DNA of 64,000 bases from Burkholderia sp. BCC1644 (GTDB lineage: Bacteria; Pseudomonadota; Gammaproteobacteria; Burkholderiales; Burkholderiaceae), in assembly GCF_902833225.1 (NCBI RefSeq), contig NZ_CADFEI010000001.1:558001-622000 (forward strand). The letters are read 5' to 3'. Of the stretch, positions 33,989-42,693 are shown in pieces. A program made the position numbers and the translations under genes. The notes beneath the pieces are model-generated. The model saw nothing but the letters and a program-made list of their open reading frames with translations, was not told the origin of the DNA and did no database searches. Within the stretch, counting starts at the first letter, position 1; every line of letters begins with the position of its first letter.

Positions 33989-35181
33989 GCTGTGCCTCGT
34001 GGTTCTCTGGGCATGCCGAGCCCGCGCTCGGCCATGATGTTGAGCTGGATTTCGTTGGTGCCCGCGTAGATCGTGTCCGCACGGGAGAACAGGAATACGC
34101 GCTGCAGGTGGGTGAGTTTTTCGTCGGCCGGATCGATCACGTTCGCGCGGGGCCCAAGCGCGTCCATCGCGAGCTGGCCGAGGTCGCGGTGCCAGTTCGA
34201 CCAGAAGTACTTGTAGATCAATGCCTCGCGGCGCAGCGGCGCGCTCGCATCGTTATCGTCGGCGCCGGACAGCATCCGCAGCGCGTTGTAGCGCATCACG
34301 CGCAGCCCGGCCCATGCGCGGCCGATCCGCTGGCGCAGCATGGGATCGCGATCCGCGCCCGATTCGCGCGCGGCGTCGATCACCCATTCGAGTTCGCGAA
34401 CGAACTGCATCTGCTGGCCGAGCGTCGACATCCCGCGCTCGAAGCCGAGCAGCGTCATCGCGATTCGCCAGCCGTCGCCCGGCGCGCCGACGAGGTCGCG
34501 CGCTTCCGCGCGAGCGCCGTCGAAGAACACTTCGTTGAATTCCGCGCCGCCGTTGAGCTGCTTGATCGGACGGATCTCGATGCCCGGCTGGTCGAGCGGC
34601 ATCAGCAGGAACGACAGCCCCTTGTTGCCCTTCGACTCGGGATCGGTGCGCGCGAGCACGAAGATCCAGTCGGAATCGTGCGCGAGCGACGTCCACACCT
34701 TCTGGCCGTACACACGCCACGTGCCGTCCGCGTCCTGTTCGGCGCGCGTGCGCACGTTCGCGAGGTCGGAACCGGCGCCCGGCTCCGAATAGCCCTGGCA
34801 CCAGAACTGCGTACCGGCCAGGATGCCGGGCAGGAAGCGCGCGCGCTGGTCGTCGGTGCCGCACGCGACGAGCGTCGGCCCGAGCAGCCCTTCGCCGATA
34901 TGGCCCATCCGCCCGGGGCCGCCCGCGCGTGCATATTCCTCGTGGAAGATCACCTGTTCGGCCACCGAGAAGCCGCGCCCGCCTGCGGCGGTCGGCCAGC
35001 CGAGGCCTGTCCACCCTCCCTTCGCGAGCGCCTGTTCCCACGCCTTGCGCAGTTCCGGCCACGCTTCCTCGTCGCCGGGGCCGCCGCGGTACTTCAGGCA
35101 TGCGAATTCGCCGGTCAGGTGCGATTGCACCCAGTCGGCCACTTCGTGCCGCAATTGCTGTTCGCGCGTTTCGCTGTTCAT
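33985..35181 (-). CDS. fadE30: Acyl-CoA dehydrogenase, FadE30-like
   Basis: This 398-residue flavoprotein would desaturate the HIP-CoA-type propanoyl-CoA side chain of the C/D-ring fragment. Motifs: EEYARAGGP, CQGYSEPGAGSDLANVRT and KVWTSLAHDSDW for FAD and substrate, and DTIYAGTNEIQLNIMAERGLGMP at the C-terminus. Sequence flow closely follows mycobacterial FadE30. Its start overlaps the stop of the neighbouring acyl-CoA dehydrogenase gene (ATGA). The neighbour lacks the C-terminal IYAGTNEIQ motif, so the two may form a heterotetramer. Confidence 0.85.
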   Translation of the reverse strand: MNSETREQQLRHEVADWVQSHLTGEFACLKYRGGPGDEEAWPELRKAWEQALAKGGWTGLGWPTAAGGRGFSVAEQVIFHEEYARAGGPGRMGHIGEGLLGPTLVACGTDDQRARFLPGILAGTQFWCQGYSEPGAGSDLANVRTRAEQDADGTWRVYGQKVWTSLAHDSDWIFVLARTDPESKGNKGLSFLLMPLDQPGIEIRPIKQLNGGAEFNEVFFDGARAEARDLVGAPGDGWRIAMTLLGFERGMSTLGQQMQFVRELEWVIDAARESGADRDPMLRQRIGRAWAGLRVMRYNALRMLSGADDNDASAPLRREALIYKYFWSNWHRDLGQLAMDALGPRANVIDPADEKLTHLQRVFLFSRADTIYAGTNEIQLNIMAERGLGMPREPRGTA

Positions 35182-36410
35182 TGGAGTGCTCCTGCGCGCG
35201 CGGCCGACGGGCGTGATGCGGCTGCGGCCGATGGCTCGAACGCGTCGTCACGCTGCAATGCGCCGCCGTCGATCGCATGACGTGCAATCCATTCGAGCAG
35301 TTGCGGCGTGCTGCCGAACTGCGCGCCCGACGCCTGTGCGCGCTTGAAATAGAGATGCGGGTCGTATTCCCACGTGAAACCGACGCCGCCGTGCAACTGG
35401 ATCGCTTCCTGAGCGCAGAACGCATACGCGTCGTTCGCGGCGGCCTTGGCGGCCGCGATGTCGGCGCGCAGCGCGGTGTCCGGCGTCGCACCGGCTTGCG
35501 CATCCCACGCATGTGCGGCGCCCAGCACGGCCGAGCGCGCCGATTCGATCAGCACCATCATCTGTGCGCAGCGATGCTTGACGGCCTGGAACGATGCGAT
35601 CGCGCGGCCGAACTGCACGCGCTGGCTCGTATAGTCGAGCGTCAGGTCGAGGCACTGCTGCGCGCCGCCGAGCTGTTCGGCTGCCAGCGCGAGCGCCGCG
35701 AACCAGCCGGCGCGCTCGAGCACCTGTGCAACGGTAGCGCCGCTGGCGAACAGCGCGTCGCGGCTTACGCGCGTGTCGTCCAACGCCACACGCGCGATCG
35801 GCCGCGTCGCGTCGAGCGTGTCGAGCGCCACGACGGTCAGGCCCGACGCCGTTGCGACATCGATCGCAAACAGCCCGATCGACTGCCCTTCGTTCGCGAT
35901 CCGCGCGGGAATCAGCAGCAGGTCCGCGCGTGCGCCGTCGATGACCTGCCCGATCTCGCCGGACAGCGCATAGCCGCCGGCCGCTCCTTCCGCGACGACC
36001 GGCAGTTGCCGCCCGCCGGCCGGCAGGTCGAGCGGCAGCGCCAGCGTCGCGCTGCACGCGCCTTCGGCGATCTTCGCAAGCCAGTCGCTGGCCATCGGCG
36101 TGTCGCAGCCGGCCAGCGCGGTCGCCGCGAGGCAAGCGGTCGGGAAATACGGCACGCACGCCACGCGCCGGCCAAGCTGTTCCATCAGCACCGTTTGCTC
36201 GACCGCGCCGAGCCCGAGCCCGCCTGCCGATTCCGGCAGCGCGAGCGCGTTCCAGCCGAGCTCGCCCGCGAGCGTGGCCCACAGCCCGTCGTCGCGGCCG
36301 GCCGACTGTTCGAGCGCACGGCGCACGTCGGCCGACGCGCTGCGTTCGGCGAGCACGCCGGCCGCCGCGTCGCGGATCATCGCCTGTTCGTCGGTGAGCG
36401 CCAGATCCAT
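35178..36410 (-). CDS. Acyl-CoA dehydrogenase (partner-type FadE)
   Basis: This is a 410-residue acyl-CoA dehydrogenase-fold protein. The N-terminal domain is GLWATLAGELGWNALALPES, the C-terminal domain has DYTSQRVQFGRAIASFQAVKHRCA, and the FAD-contact motif is AIQLHGGVGFTWEYDPHLYFKRA. It lacks the usual C-terminal IYxGTNEIQ sequence, and its C-terminal tail is rich in Ala and Ser. It starts 3 bases after the SDR stop and overlaps the FadE30-like gene. Steroid-specific enzymes of mycobacteria work as alpha2beta2 pairs encoded by adjacent genes, which this arrangement fits. Confidence 0.85.
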   Translation of the reverse strand: MDLALTDEQAMIRDAAAGVLAERSASADVRRALEQSAGRDDGLWATLAGELGWNALALPESAGGLGLGAVEQTVLMEQLGRRVACVPYFPTACLAATALAGCDTPMASDWLAKIAEGACSATLALPLDLPAGGRQLPVVAEGAAGGYALSGEIGQVIDGARADLLLIPARIANEGQSIGLFAIDVATASGLTVVALDTLDATRPIARVALDDTRVSRDALFASGATVAQVLERAGWFAALALAAEQLGGAQQCLDLTLDYTSQRVQFGRAIASFQAVKHRCAQMMVLIESARSAVLGAAHAWDAQAGATPDTALRADIAAAKAAANDAYAFCAQEAIQLHGGVGFTWEYDPHLYFKRAQASGAQFGSTPQLLEWIARHAIDGGALQRDDAFEPSAAAASRPSAARAGALQ

Positions 36411-36413
36411 CGC

Positions 36414-37304
36414 TCAGCTCCCGTACACGCGCTGCGCGGGCCGCGCATCGGCGAGCAGCTGCGCGACCGCCGGGCCGACCTCGGCGGCCGCCCAGCGCGC
36501 GCCGCGATCGACGCTCGGGCCCGTCCGCCAGCCTTCGGCGACCGCGATCATCCCGCCCGCGACCTCGAACACCTGGCCCGTCACGTCGGCCGACAACGTG
36601 CTGCCGAGCCACACGACGAGCGGCGCGACGTTGGCCGGGTCGAAATAATCGAAGCCGCCGTCTTCGGGCTTCTTCATCATGTCGGCGAACACGCCTTCGG
36701 TCATCGACGTGCGCGCGGCCGGCGCAAGTGCATTCACGCGCACGCCGTAACGCTGCAGCTCGACCGCCTGCATCAGCGTGAGCGCGGCGATGCCGGCCTT
36801 GGCCGCGCCGTAGTTCGACTGGCCGATCGAGCCTTGCAGGCCGGCGCCGGAACTCGTGTTGATGATGCGTGCGTCGACCGGGTTGCCGGCCTTCGCCGCG
36901 TCGCGCCACACGCGCGCCAGCACGCTCGACAGACAGAAGTGGCCGCGCAGGTGCACGCGCATCACGTCGTCCCAGTCGGTTTCGGTCATGCTCGTGAACA
37001 TCTTGTCGCGGCAGATGCCCGCGTTGTTGACGAGCACGTGCACGTCGCCGAACGCTTCACGTGCCGCGTCGACGATCCGCTGCGCGGTGTCGGTCTTCGT
37101 GATGTCGTCCGCATTCGCGAGCGCGCGGCCGCCGCCGCTGCCGCTTCGTTCGGCGATCTCGTCGCACACGGCCTGCGCGGCCTCGTGCCGGATGTCGTTG
37201 ACGACGACCGACGCGCCTTCGGCCGCGAACGCCAGCGCGTATTCGCGCCCGAGCCCGCCGCCCGCGCCGGTGATGATGACGGTGCGTCCGTTACAGATTC
37301 CCAT
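36414..37304 (-). CDS. SDR-family 3-hydroxyacyl-CoA dehydrogenase-like protein
   Basis: This is a 296-residue SDR close to the 17-beta-HSD4 / multifunctional-enzyme type. Motifs: TGAGGGLG (about residues 12-19), NNAGICRDKMF (about 92-102, typical of this subgroup), TSSGAGLQGSIGQSNYGAAK with intact catalytic residues, and a long C-terminus. Such enzymes oxidise 3-hydroxyacyl-CoA to 3-oxoacyl-CoA during side-chain or ring beta-oxidation. It lies between the FadA6-like thiolase (33 bases) and a FadE gene (3 bases). Confidence 0.85.
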   Translation of the reverse strand: MGICNGRTVIITGAGGGLGREYALAFAAEGASVVVNDIRHEAAQAVCDEIAERSGSGGGRALANADDITKTDTAQRIVDAAREAFGDVHVLVNNAGICRDKMFTSMTETDWDDVMRVHLRGHFCLSSVLARVWRDAAKAGNPVDARIINTSSGAGLQGSIGQSNYGAAKAGIAALTLMQAVELQRYGVRVNALAPAARTSMTEGVFADMMKKPEDGGFDYFDPANVAPLVVWLGSTLSADVTGQVFEVAGGMIAVAEGWRTGPSVDRGARWAAAEVGPAVAQLLADARPAQRVYGS

Positions 37305-37337
37305 GCTTGTGCCTCGTGGATCGTGAAAGTGACGCGC

Positions 37338-38489
37338 TCACAGGCGCTCGATGATCGTGACGTTCGCGAGGCCGCCGCCCTCGCACATCGTCTGCAGCCC
37401 GTAGCGGCCGCCGGTGCGCTCCAGCTCGTGCAGCAGCGTCGTCATCAGCCGCGCGCCAGTCGCGCCGAGCGGATGGCCGAGCGCGATGCCGCCGCCGTTC
37501 GGGTTGGTCTTTTCGTGCGGGAAGCGCGTGTCGGCCAGCCATGCCTGCGCGACTGACGCGAACGCCTCGTTCATCTCGACGACGTCGATCTGCGACCAGT
37601 CGAGCCCGCTCTTCGCCAACGCGGCCTTGGTCGCCGGGATCGGTGCGGTCAGCATCCACAGCGGATCGTCGCCGAGCACGCTCAGGTGGTGAATGCGCGC
37701 ACGCGGCGTCAGGCCGTAGCGCTTCAGCGCGTCTTCCGAAACGATCAGCAATGCGGCGGCCGCATCGCAGGTCTGGCTCGCGACGGCGGCCGTCAGCGAG
37801 CCGCCCGGCGTCAGCGGCTCGAGCGTCGCCATCTTTTCCAGCGACGTGTCGGGGCGCGGCGTCTCGTCGTGCATCACGCCTTCGAACGGCACGATTTCCC
37901 GTTTGAAATGGCCGGCCTCGATCGCGGCGACCGCACGGCGGTGGCTTTCCAGCGCATAACGCTCCATCGCGTCGCGCGACAGGTTCCAGTGATCGGCGAT
38001 TCGCTGCGCGGCGACGAACTGCGACACCGGCGCATCGCCGAAGCGCGCGCGCCAGCCGGTGCTGCCCGAGAACGGATCGGTGAAGCCGAGCGGCGCCGCG
38101 CAGGTCATCGCGGACGAGATCGGGATCTGCGTCATCGTTTGCACGCCACCTGCGACGACGACGTCCTGCACGCCGCTCATCACGGCCTGCGCGGCGAAGT
38201 GCACGGCTTGCTGCGACGACCCGCACTGGCGATCGACGGTCACGCCAGGCACTTGCAACGGCAGGCCGGCCGCGAGCCAGCAGGTGCGCGCGATGTTGCC
38301 CGCGAGCGGGCCGATCGTGTCGACGCAGCCGAACACCACGTCGTCGTATTCATCGGCCGGAATCGCATTGCGTTCGACGAGCGTCTTCAGCACGAAGCCG
38401 CCGAGGTCCGCCCCATGCACGTGCGCGAGCCCGCCCTTGCGGCGACCGGTCGGCGTGCGCAGCGCGTCGACGATATAGGCTTGTTTCAT
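37338..38489 (-). CDS. fadA6: Thiolase, FadA6-like
   Basis: This is a 383-residue thiolase. The active-site Cys89 lies in TVDRQCGSSQQAVHF, the His in GHPLGATGARL and the second Cys in TMCEGGGLANVTIIERL. The segment GCVDTIGPLAGNIART and the whole C-terminus follow mycobacterial FadA6, which acts late in the C/D-ring pathway. The ATG at 38489 shares its A with the TGA stop of the FadE gene upstream (TGATG), so the genes are tightly coupled. Confidence 0.85.
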   Translation of the reverse strand: MKQAYIVDALRTPTGRRKGGLAHVHGADLGGFVLKTLVERNAIPADEYDDVVFGCVDTIGPLAGNIARTCWLAAGLPLQVPGVTVDRQCGSSQQAVHFAAQAVMSGVQDVVVAGGVQTMTQIPISSAMTCAAPLGFTDPFSGSTGWRARFGDAPVSQFVAAQRIADHWNLSRDAMERYALESHRRAVAAIEAGHFKREIVPFEGVMHDETPRPDTSLEKMATLEPLTPGGSLTAAVASQTCDAAAALLIVSEDALKRYGLTPRARIHHLSVLGDDPLWMLTAPIPATKAALAKSGLDWSQIDVVEMNEAFASVAQAWLADTRFPHEKTNPNGGGIALGHPLGATGARLMTTLLHELERTGGRYGLQTMCEGGGLANVTIIERL

Positions 38490-39556
38490 CAGTTGGATTC
38501 CTCGAGGTCGAAGGTCTGCGCGGGGCCGATCGGCAACGCGTCGCCGAGGATCGCGTCGGCCACGCGGGCCTTGTGGAACGCGCTGTCGCCCCAGCTTCCG
38601 GAGAGCGCCCAGATGCGCTTCATGAAGATCTGCAGGTCGAGTTCCCACGTGTAGCCGATCGCGCCGTGCACCTGCATCGAGTGGCGCGCGGCGAGCTGCG
38701 CGGCCGACGTCGCCGCGAGCTTCGCGTGCGACACGAACACCGCGCGCTGCGGGTGATCGTCGGCAATCGCCTGCGCGGCGCGCGCGACCACCGGCCGCGC
38801 GAACTCGTAGCGGATCGCGACATCGGCGAGCAGGTGCTTGAGCGCCTGGTACGAACCGATTGCCTTGCCGAACTGCTTGCGCTGCGCGCTGTAGTCGATC
38901 GCGACGTCGAGCACGCGCTGCGTGAGGCCGAGCAACTGCGCGGCGACCGCGAACGCGCCGTGGTCGAGCGCGCGGTTCAGCAGCGGCGCGGCTTCGTCGG
39001 CGCTCGCGATGCGGGTGGCCGCCGACGGCTCCCAGTCGAGCGTGAACAGGCGTCGCGACGGATCGACGCTGTCGACCGCGCGCCACGCGCACTGCGCGGG
39101 ATCGACGCGGTGCAGCTCGCCGCGGTGTTCGCACAGCAGCGTGTTCGCAACGTGCACGTCGGCCGCATACGGGTTCACCGGATGCACGAGCGCGACGCGC
39201 GCGCGCCCTTCGGCGATGTCGCGCAGCAGCGCGTCTCGCCAGTCGCTCGCGGGCAGCCGCGCCAGCACGCCGGCCGACACGAGCGCCGTATCGAGCAGCG
39301 GCTCGGGGCTGCCGAAATAGCCGTAGGTCTGCGCGAGCAGCGCCCATTCGGCTTCGGTCAGGCCGAGGCCGCCGTGCGCTTCGGGCACCGACACGGCGGT
39401 CAGCCCCTGCGACGCGAAGAGCGCCCACAGGTCATCCGAGCGCCCGGTCGGCGTCGCCCAGAGCTCGCGGATCAGCTCGGGCGTCATCTCGGTCATCAGC
39501 AGGCGCTTCACGCTGTCCGCGAGCGCTTCCTGGTCTTCATCGAATACGAAATCCAT
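38489..39556 (-). CDS. Acyl-CoA dehydrogenase (short, partner-type FadE)
   Basis: This is a 355-residue acyl-CoA dehydrogenase-fold protein, shorter than the usual 380-400. The start MDFVFDEDQEALADSVKRLL and the C-terminal DYSAQRKQFGKAIGSYQALKHLLADVAI and VHGAIGYTWELDLQIFMKRI are clear. The middle domain is reduced, and the C-terminal IYxGTNEIQ motif is absent. It is therefore likely the non-catalytic or partner half of a pair with the adjacent 389-residue enzyme (35 bases upstream). Confidence 0.85.
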   Translation of the reverse strand: MDFVFDEDQEALADSVKRLLMTEMTPELIRELWATPTGRSDDLWALFASQGLTAVSVPEAHGGLGLTEAEWALLAQTYGYFGSPEPLLDTALVSAGVLARLPASDWRDALLRDIAEGRARVALVHPVNPYAADVHVANTLLCEHRGELHRVDPAQCAWRAVDSVDPSRRLFTLDWEPSAATRIASADEAAPLLNRALDHGAFAVAAQLLGLTQRVLDVAIDYSAQRKQFGKAIGSYQALKHLLADVAIRYEFARPVVARAAQAIADDHPQRAVFVSHAKLAATSAAQLAARHSMQVHGAIGYTWELDLQIFMKRIWALSGSWGDSAFHKARVADAILGDALPIGPAQTFDLEESN

Positions 39557-39591
39557 ACGATGTCCGTTCTGTGAGGGTGGCGCCGGCGCCG

Positions 39592-40761
39592 TTACGCGCG
39601 CGGCATGCCGAGCATCCGTTCGGCGACGATGTTGCGCTGGATCTCGTTGGTGCCCGCGTAGATCGTGCCGGCCTGTGCGAACAGGAAGCCGTCGAGCCAG
39701 TGGCCGAGCGTCGCCTGTTGCGCGGCCGTCTGCGGGACGACTTCGCCATGCGCGCCGAGAATGTCGAGCGCGGTCTGGTGCATGCGCAGATCGAGCTCCG
39801 ACCAGAACACCTTGTTGGTGCTCGACTCCGCGCCGATATGGCCGCCCTTCAGCAGCCGGCTCGCGGTCGCGTAGGTCGACAGCGCATAGGCCTGCGCATC
39901 CATCCATGCGGACACCACGCGTTCGCGCAGCGTCGGGTCGCGGTCCGCGCTGTCGCGGTGCGCGAGATACAGGTCGCGCAGCGCCTGCGCGGTGCGCTGG
40001 AAGCGCGCGGGCGAACGCAGCATCAGCCCGCGCTCGAACCCGGCCGTCGCCATCGCGACCTGCCAGCCCGCGCCGTCGGCTGCCAGCCGGTTCTCGACCG
40101 GCACGCGCACGTCGTCGAAGAAGATTTCCGCGAAGCCGGTCTGCCCGTTGAGCTGCCGGATCGGCCGCACCGTGATGCCCGGCGCGGACAGCGGCACCAT
40201 CAGGAACGTCAGCCCGTGGTGGCGCGACGATTCGGGATCGCTGCGGAACAGCCCGAACAGCCAGTCGGCCCACACCGCGCGCGTCGACCAGATCTTCTGG
40301 CCGTTCAGCACGTATTCGTCGCCGATGCGGGCGGCCGTCGTGCGGATCGCGGCCATGTCGGAACCGGCATTCGGCTCCGACCAGCCCTGCGCCCACACGT
40401 GCTCGCCGGCCGCCATCGCGGGCAGGAAGCGCGCCTTCTGCGCGTCGGTGCCGAAATCCATCAGCGTCGGGCCGAGCAGGAAGATGCCGTTCTGGTTCAC
40501 GCGCATCGGCGCGTCGGCACGCCAGTACTCTTCCTCGAAGATCAGCCACTCGATCAGGTCGCAGCCGCGCCCGCCCAGCTCGCGCGGCCACGTGACCATG
40601 CTCCAGCGGCCCGAGTGCAGCGTGCGCTCCCATTCGCGGTGCGCGGCGAAGCCTTCCTCGGTGTCGAAGCTCGGCAGCCGCTCGCGCGGCACGTGCTCGG
40701 CGAGCCATTCGCGGATTTCCGCGCGGAACGCCTGCTGTTGCGGCGTATAGGTCAGCTTCAT
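39592..40761 (-). CDS. Acyl-CoA dehydrogenase
   Basis: This is a 389-residue acyl-CoA dehydrogenase with full FAD motifs: AQGWSEPNAGSDMAAIRT, GQKIWSTRAVWADW, and AGTIYAGTNEIQRNIVAERMLGMP at the C-terminus. It would oxidise an acyl-CoA of the C/D-ring pathway and pass electrons to EtfAB. The ATG overlaps the stop of the EchA20-like gene upstream (ATGA). Together with the shorter neighbour downstream it probably makes a heteromeric enzyme. Confidence 0.87.
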   Translation of the reverse strand: MKLTYTPQQQAFRAEIREWLAEHVPRERLPSFDTEEGFAAHREWERTLHSGRWSMVTWPRELGGRGCDLIEWLIFEEEYWRADAPMRVNQNGIFLLGPTLMDFGTDAQKARFLPAMAAGEHVWAQGWSEPNAGSDMAAIRTTAARIGDEYVLNGQKIWSTRAVWADWLFGLFRSDPESSRHHGLTFLMVPLSAPGITVRPIRQLNGQTGFAEIFFDDVRVPVENRLAADGAGWQVAMATAGFERGLMLRSPARFQRTAQALRDLYLAHRDSADRDPTLRERVVSAWMDAQAYALSTYATASRLLKGGHIGAESSTNKVFWSELDLRMHQTALDILGAHGEVVPQTAAQQATLGHWLDGFLFAQAGTIYAGTNEIQRNIVAERMLGMPRA

Positions 40762-41567
40762 GCGCGTGCCTCCTCGGCGATTGCCTGCGCGTCGAAGCGC
40801 GCGTCGCGCTTCTCGACGAACGCGGCGCGCGCTTCCGTCGAGTCGTTCGTCATGTACGCCTGCAGCGTGAAGCCCTGCTCCCAGCGGTACTTGTCCTCGA
40901 GATCGCCGTCCTCGACGCCGTTCAGCGCCTCCTTCGCGAGCCGCACCATCGCCGGGCTCTTCTCCGCGATCTTGCGGGCGAGCGCGAGCGCCGCGTCGCG
41001 CAGCGTGTCGCGCGTGACGACCTGCTCGACCGCGCCGAGCCGGTACGCTTCGGCCGCGTCGATCATCTCGCCCGTGAAATACATCATGCGAACCTTCTGC
41101 ACACCGAACAGCCGCTGCAGGTGCGCGCCGCCGCCCATCGCGCCGCGGTCGATCTCGGGCACGCCGAAGCGCGCGCAATCGGCCGCGACCACGATGTCCG
41201 CCGCGCCGCAAATGCCGATCCCGCCGCCGAGCACGAAGCCGTGCACGGCCGCGATCACGGGCTTCGGGTTGCGGTGCACGGCGCGAAACGTCTCGTAGTT
41301 GCCCGCGTTGACCGCCACGATCCGCTCCGGATGCGCGGCCAGCTCCTTGATGTCGACGCCCGCGCAGAAGCCGCGGCCTTCGCCGCGCACGACGATCACG
41401 CGCACGTCGTCGTCCTCGCCGAGCGCGTCGAGCGCGTGCGAGAGCGCGTGCCAGCCCTGCGCGTCGAGCGCGTTCACGGGCGGATGGGCGATCACCAGTT
41501 CGGCGATGCCGTCTGCGCGATCGATCCGGAACGGCATCGCGCCGGCCGGTTGATTGGATGCTGTCAT
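40758..41567 (-). CDS. echA20: EchA20-like ring-D hydrolase of the crotonase family
   Basis: This is a protein of about 269 residues with crotonase fold. The oxyanion-hole segments are RGEGRGFCAGVDIKEL (about residues 62-77) and NGFVLGGGIGI-type HGFVLGGGIGICGAAD; PEIDRGAMGGGAHLQRLF follows. In mycobacteria EchA20 opens ring D of the HIEC-CoA intermediate by retro-Claisen cleavage. Similarity runs along the whole protein, including EQGFTLQ and DSTEARAAFVEKRD. I prefer the ATG at 41567, 8 bases after GGGAGG, over that at 41573, which is too close. Confidence 0.83.
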   Translation of the reverse strand: MTASNQPAGAMPFRIDRADGIAELVIAHPPVNALDAQGWHALSHALDALGEDDDVRVIVVRGEGRGFCAGVDIKELAAHPERIVAVNAGNYETFRAVHRNPKPVIAAVHGFVLGGGIGICGAADIVVAADCARFGVPEIDRGAMGGGAHLQRLFGVQKVRMMYFTGEMIDAAEAYRLGAVEQVVTRDTLRDAALALARKIAEKSPAMVRLAKEALNGVEDGDLEDKYRWEQGFTLQAYMTNDSTEARAAFVEKRDARFDAQAIAEEARA

Positions 41568-41592
41568 CTCCATTGCCTCCCTGTGATGGTGT

Positions 41593-42693
41593 TCATGCGG
41601 CCTGCGCCGCTGCCGCGCCGCGCAACGCGGCCAGTGCGTCGAGCCGCTCGCCGGCTTCCGCGACGATCCGTGCGATCAGCGCGTCGCACGATTCGATCGC
41701 GCCGATCATCGCGGCTGCCTGGCCGCTCGGCAGCACGCCTTCGTCGGGACGGCCCTCGACGATCGCGCGCTGGATCAGGAACGGCGCGTTCGCCGCCATC
41801 AGCGTCTGGCTGGCCGTGTAGTCGTGCGAGCGCAGCGCCTTGATCGCGAGGCCGAGCATGTCGCCCGTGCTCAGGCCGTTCTGGCGGCGCCACGCTTCGG
41901 CCGTCTTCAGTGCGAACCACGTGCGGCGCAGCGGGCCGAAGCGTTCGAGCTTCAGCAGGTACGGGTTGTCGATCATCCGTTGCGGCAGCCCGTCGAGTGC
42001 GTCCGATACGCGGATGCGCGCCGGATCGCCGACCGCGACGTAGCGCTCGAGCGTCTCGCGCGGCACCGGCGATTCGGCGCTCATCAGGAAGCGCGTGCCC
42101 ATCGCGATACCGGACGCGCCGTACGCGAGCGCGGCAGCCAGCCCGCGCCCGTCGAAGAACCCGCCGGCCGCGACCACCGGCACGCGCACCGCGTCGAGCA
42201 CCTTCGGCAGCAGCAGCGTGGTCGGCACCGAGCCCGTGTGGCCGCCGCCTTCCGCGCCCTGCACCGTCACGATGTCCGCGCCGAGTTCGACGGCCTTCGC
42301 GGCATGCTTCGGCGCGCCGACCGTCGGCATGCAGACGACGCCGGCGTCCTTGAAGCGTCGGATCGTCTTCGCGTCGGGCCCGCGGCCGTAGCTGACCGCG
42401 CGCAACCGGTGCTTGATCGCGAGATCGACCACCTGCGCGGCGTTCTTCTGGAACATGTGGAAGTTGATGCCGAACGGCTTGTCGGTCAGCGACTTCACCT
42501 TCAGGATCTCGGCCTCGACCTGCTCAGGCTCGAGCGTCGCGCCGGCCAGGAAGCCGAAACCGCCGGCGTTCGCGGTCGCCGCGACGAGCCGCGCATCGGC
42601 CACCCAGCCCATCGCGGTCTGCACGATCGGATAGCGGCAACCGAGCAGTTCGCACAGCGGCGTATGCAGCGGGCTTTGCAGCGTCGTGCTCAT
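41593..42693 (-). CDS. ipdC: IpdC-like flavin-dependent oxidoreductase (nitronate monooxygenase family)
   Basis: This is a 366-residue TIM-barrel FMN enzyme of the 2-nitropropane dioxygenase family. It starts LGCRYPIVQTAMGWVA, has GGFGFLAG near residue 45, then GAEGGGHTGSVPTTLLLPKV and AAGGFFDGRGLAAALAYGASGIAMGTRFL, which form the FMN phosphate site. Mycobacterial IpdC of the same family acts in the C/D-ring pathway before EchA20 and IpdAB. Its start overlaps the hydratase gene upstream (ATGA), and the EchA20-like gene follows within 25 bases. Confidence 0.85.
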   Translation of the reverse strand: MSTTLQSPLHTPLCELLGCRYPIVQTAMGWVADARLVAATANAGGFGFLAGATLEPEQVEAEILKVKSLTDKPFGINFHMFQKNAAQVVDLAIKHRLRAVSYGRGPDAKTIRRFKDAGVVCMPTVGAPKHAAKAVELGADIVTVQGAEGGGHTGSVPTTLLLPKVLDAVRVPVVAAGGFFDGRGLAAALAYGASGIAMGTRFLMSAESPVPRETLERYVAVGDPARIRVSDALDGLPQRMIDNPYLLKLERFGPLRRTWFALKTAEAWRRQNGLSTGDMLGLAIKALRSHDYTASQTLMAANAPFLIQRAIVEGRPDEGVLPSGQAAAMIGAIESCDALIARIVAEAGERLDALAALRGAAAAQAA

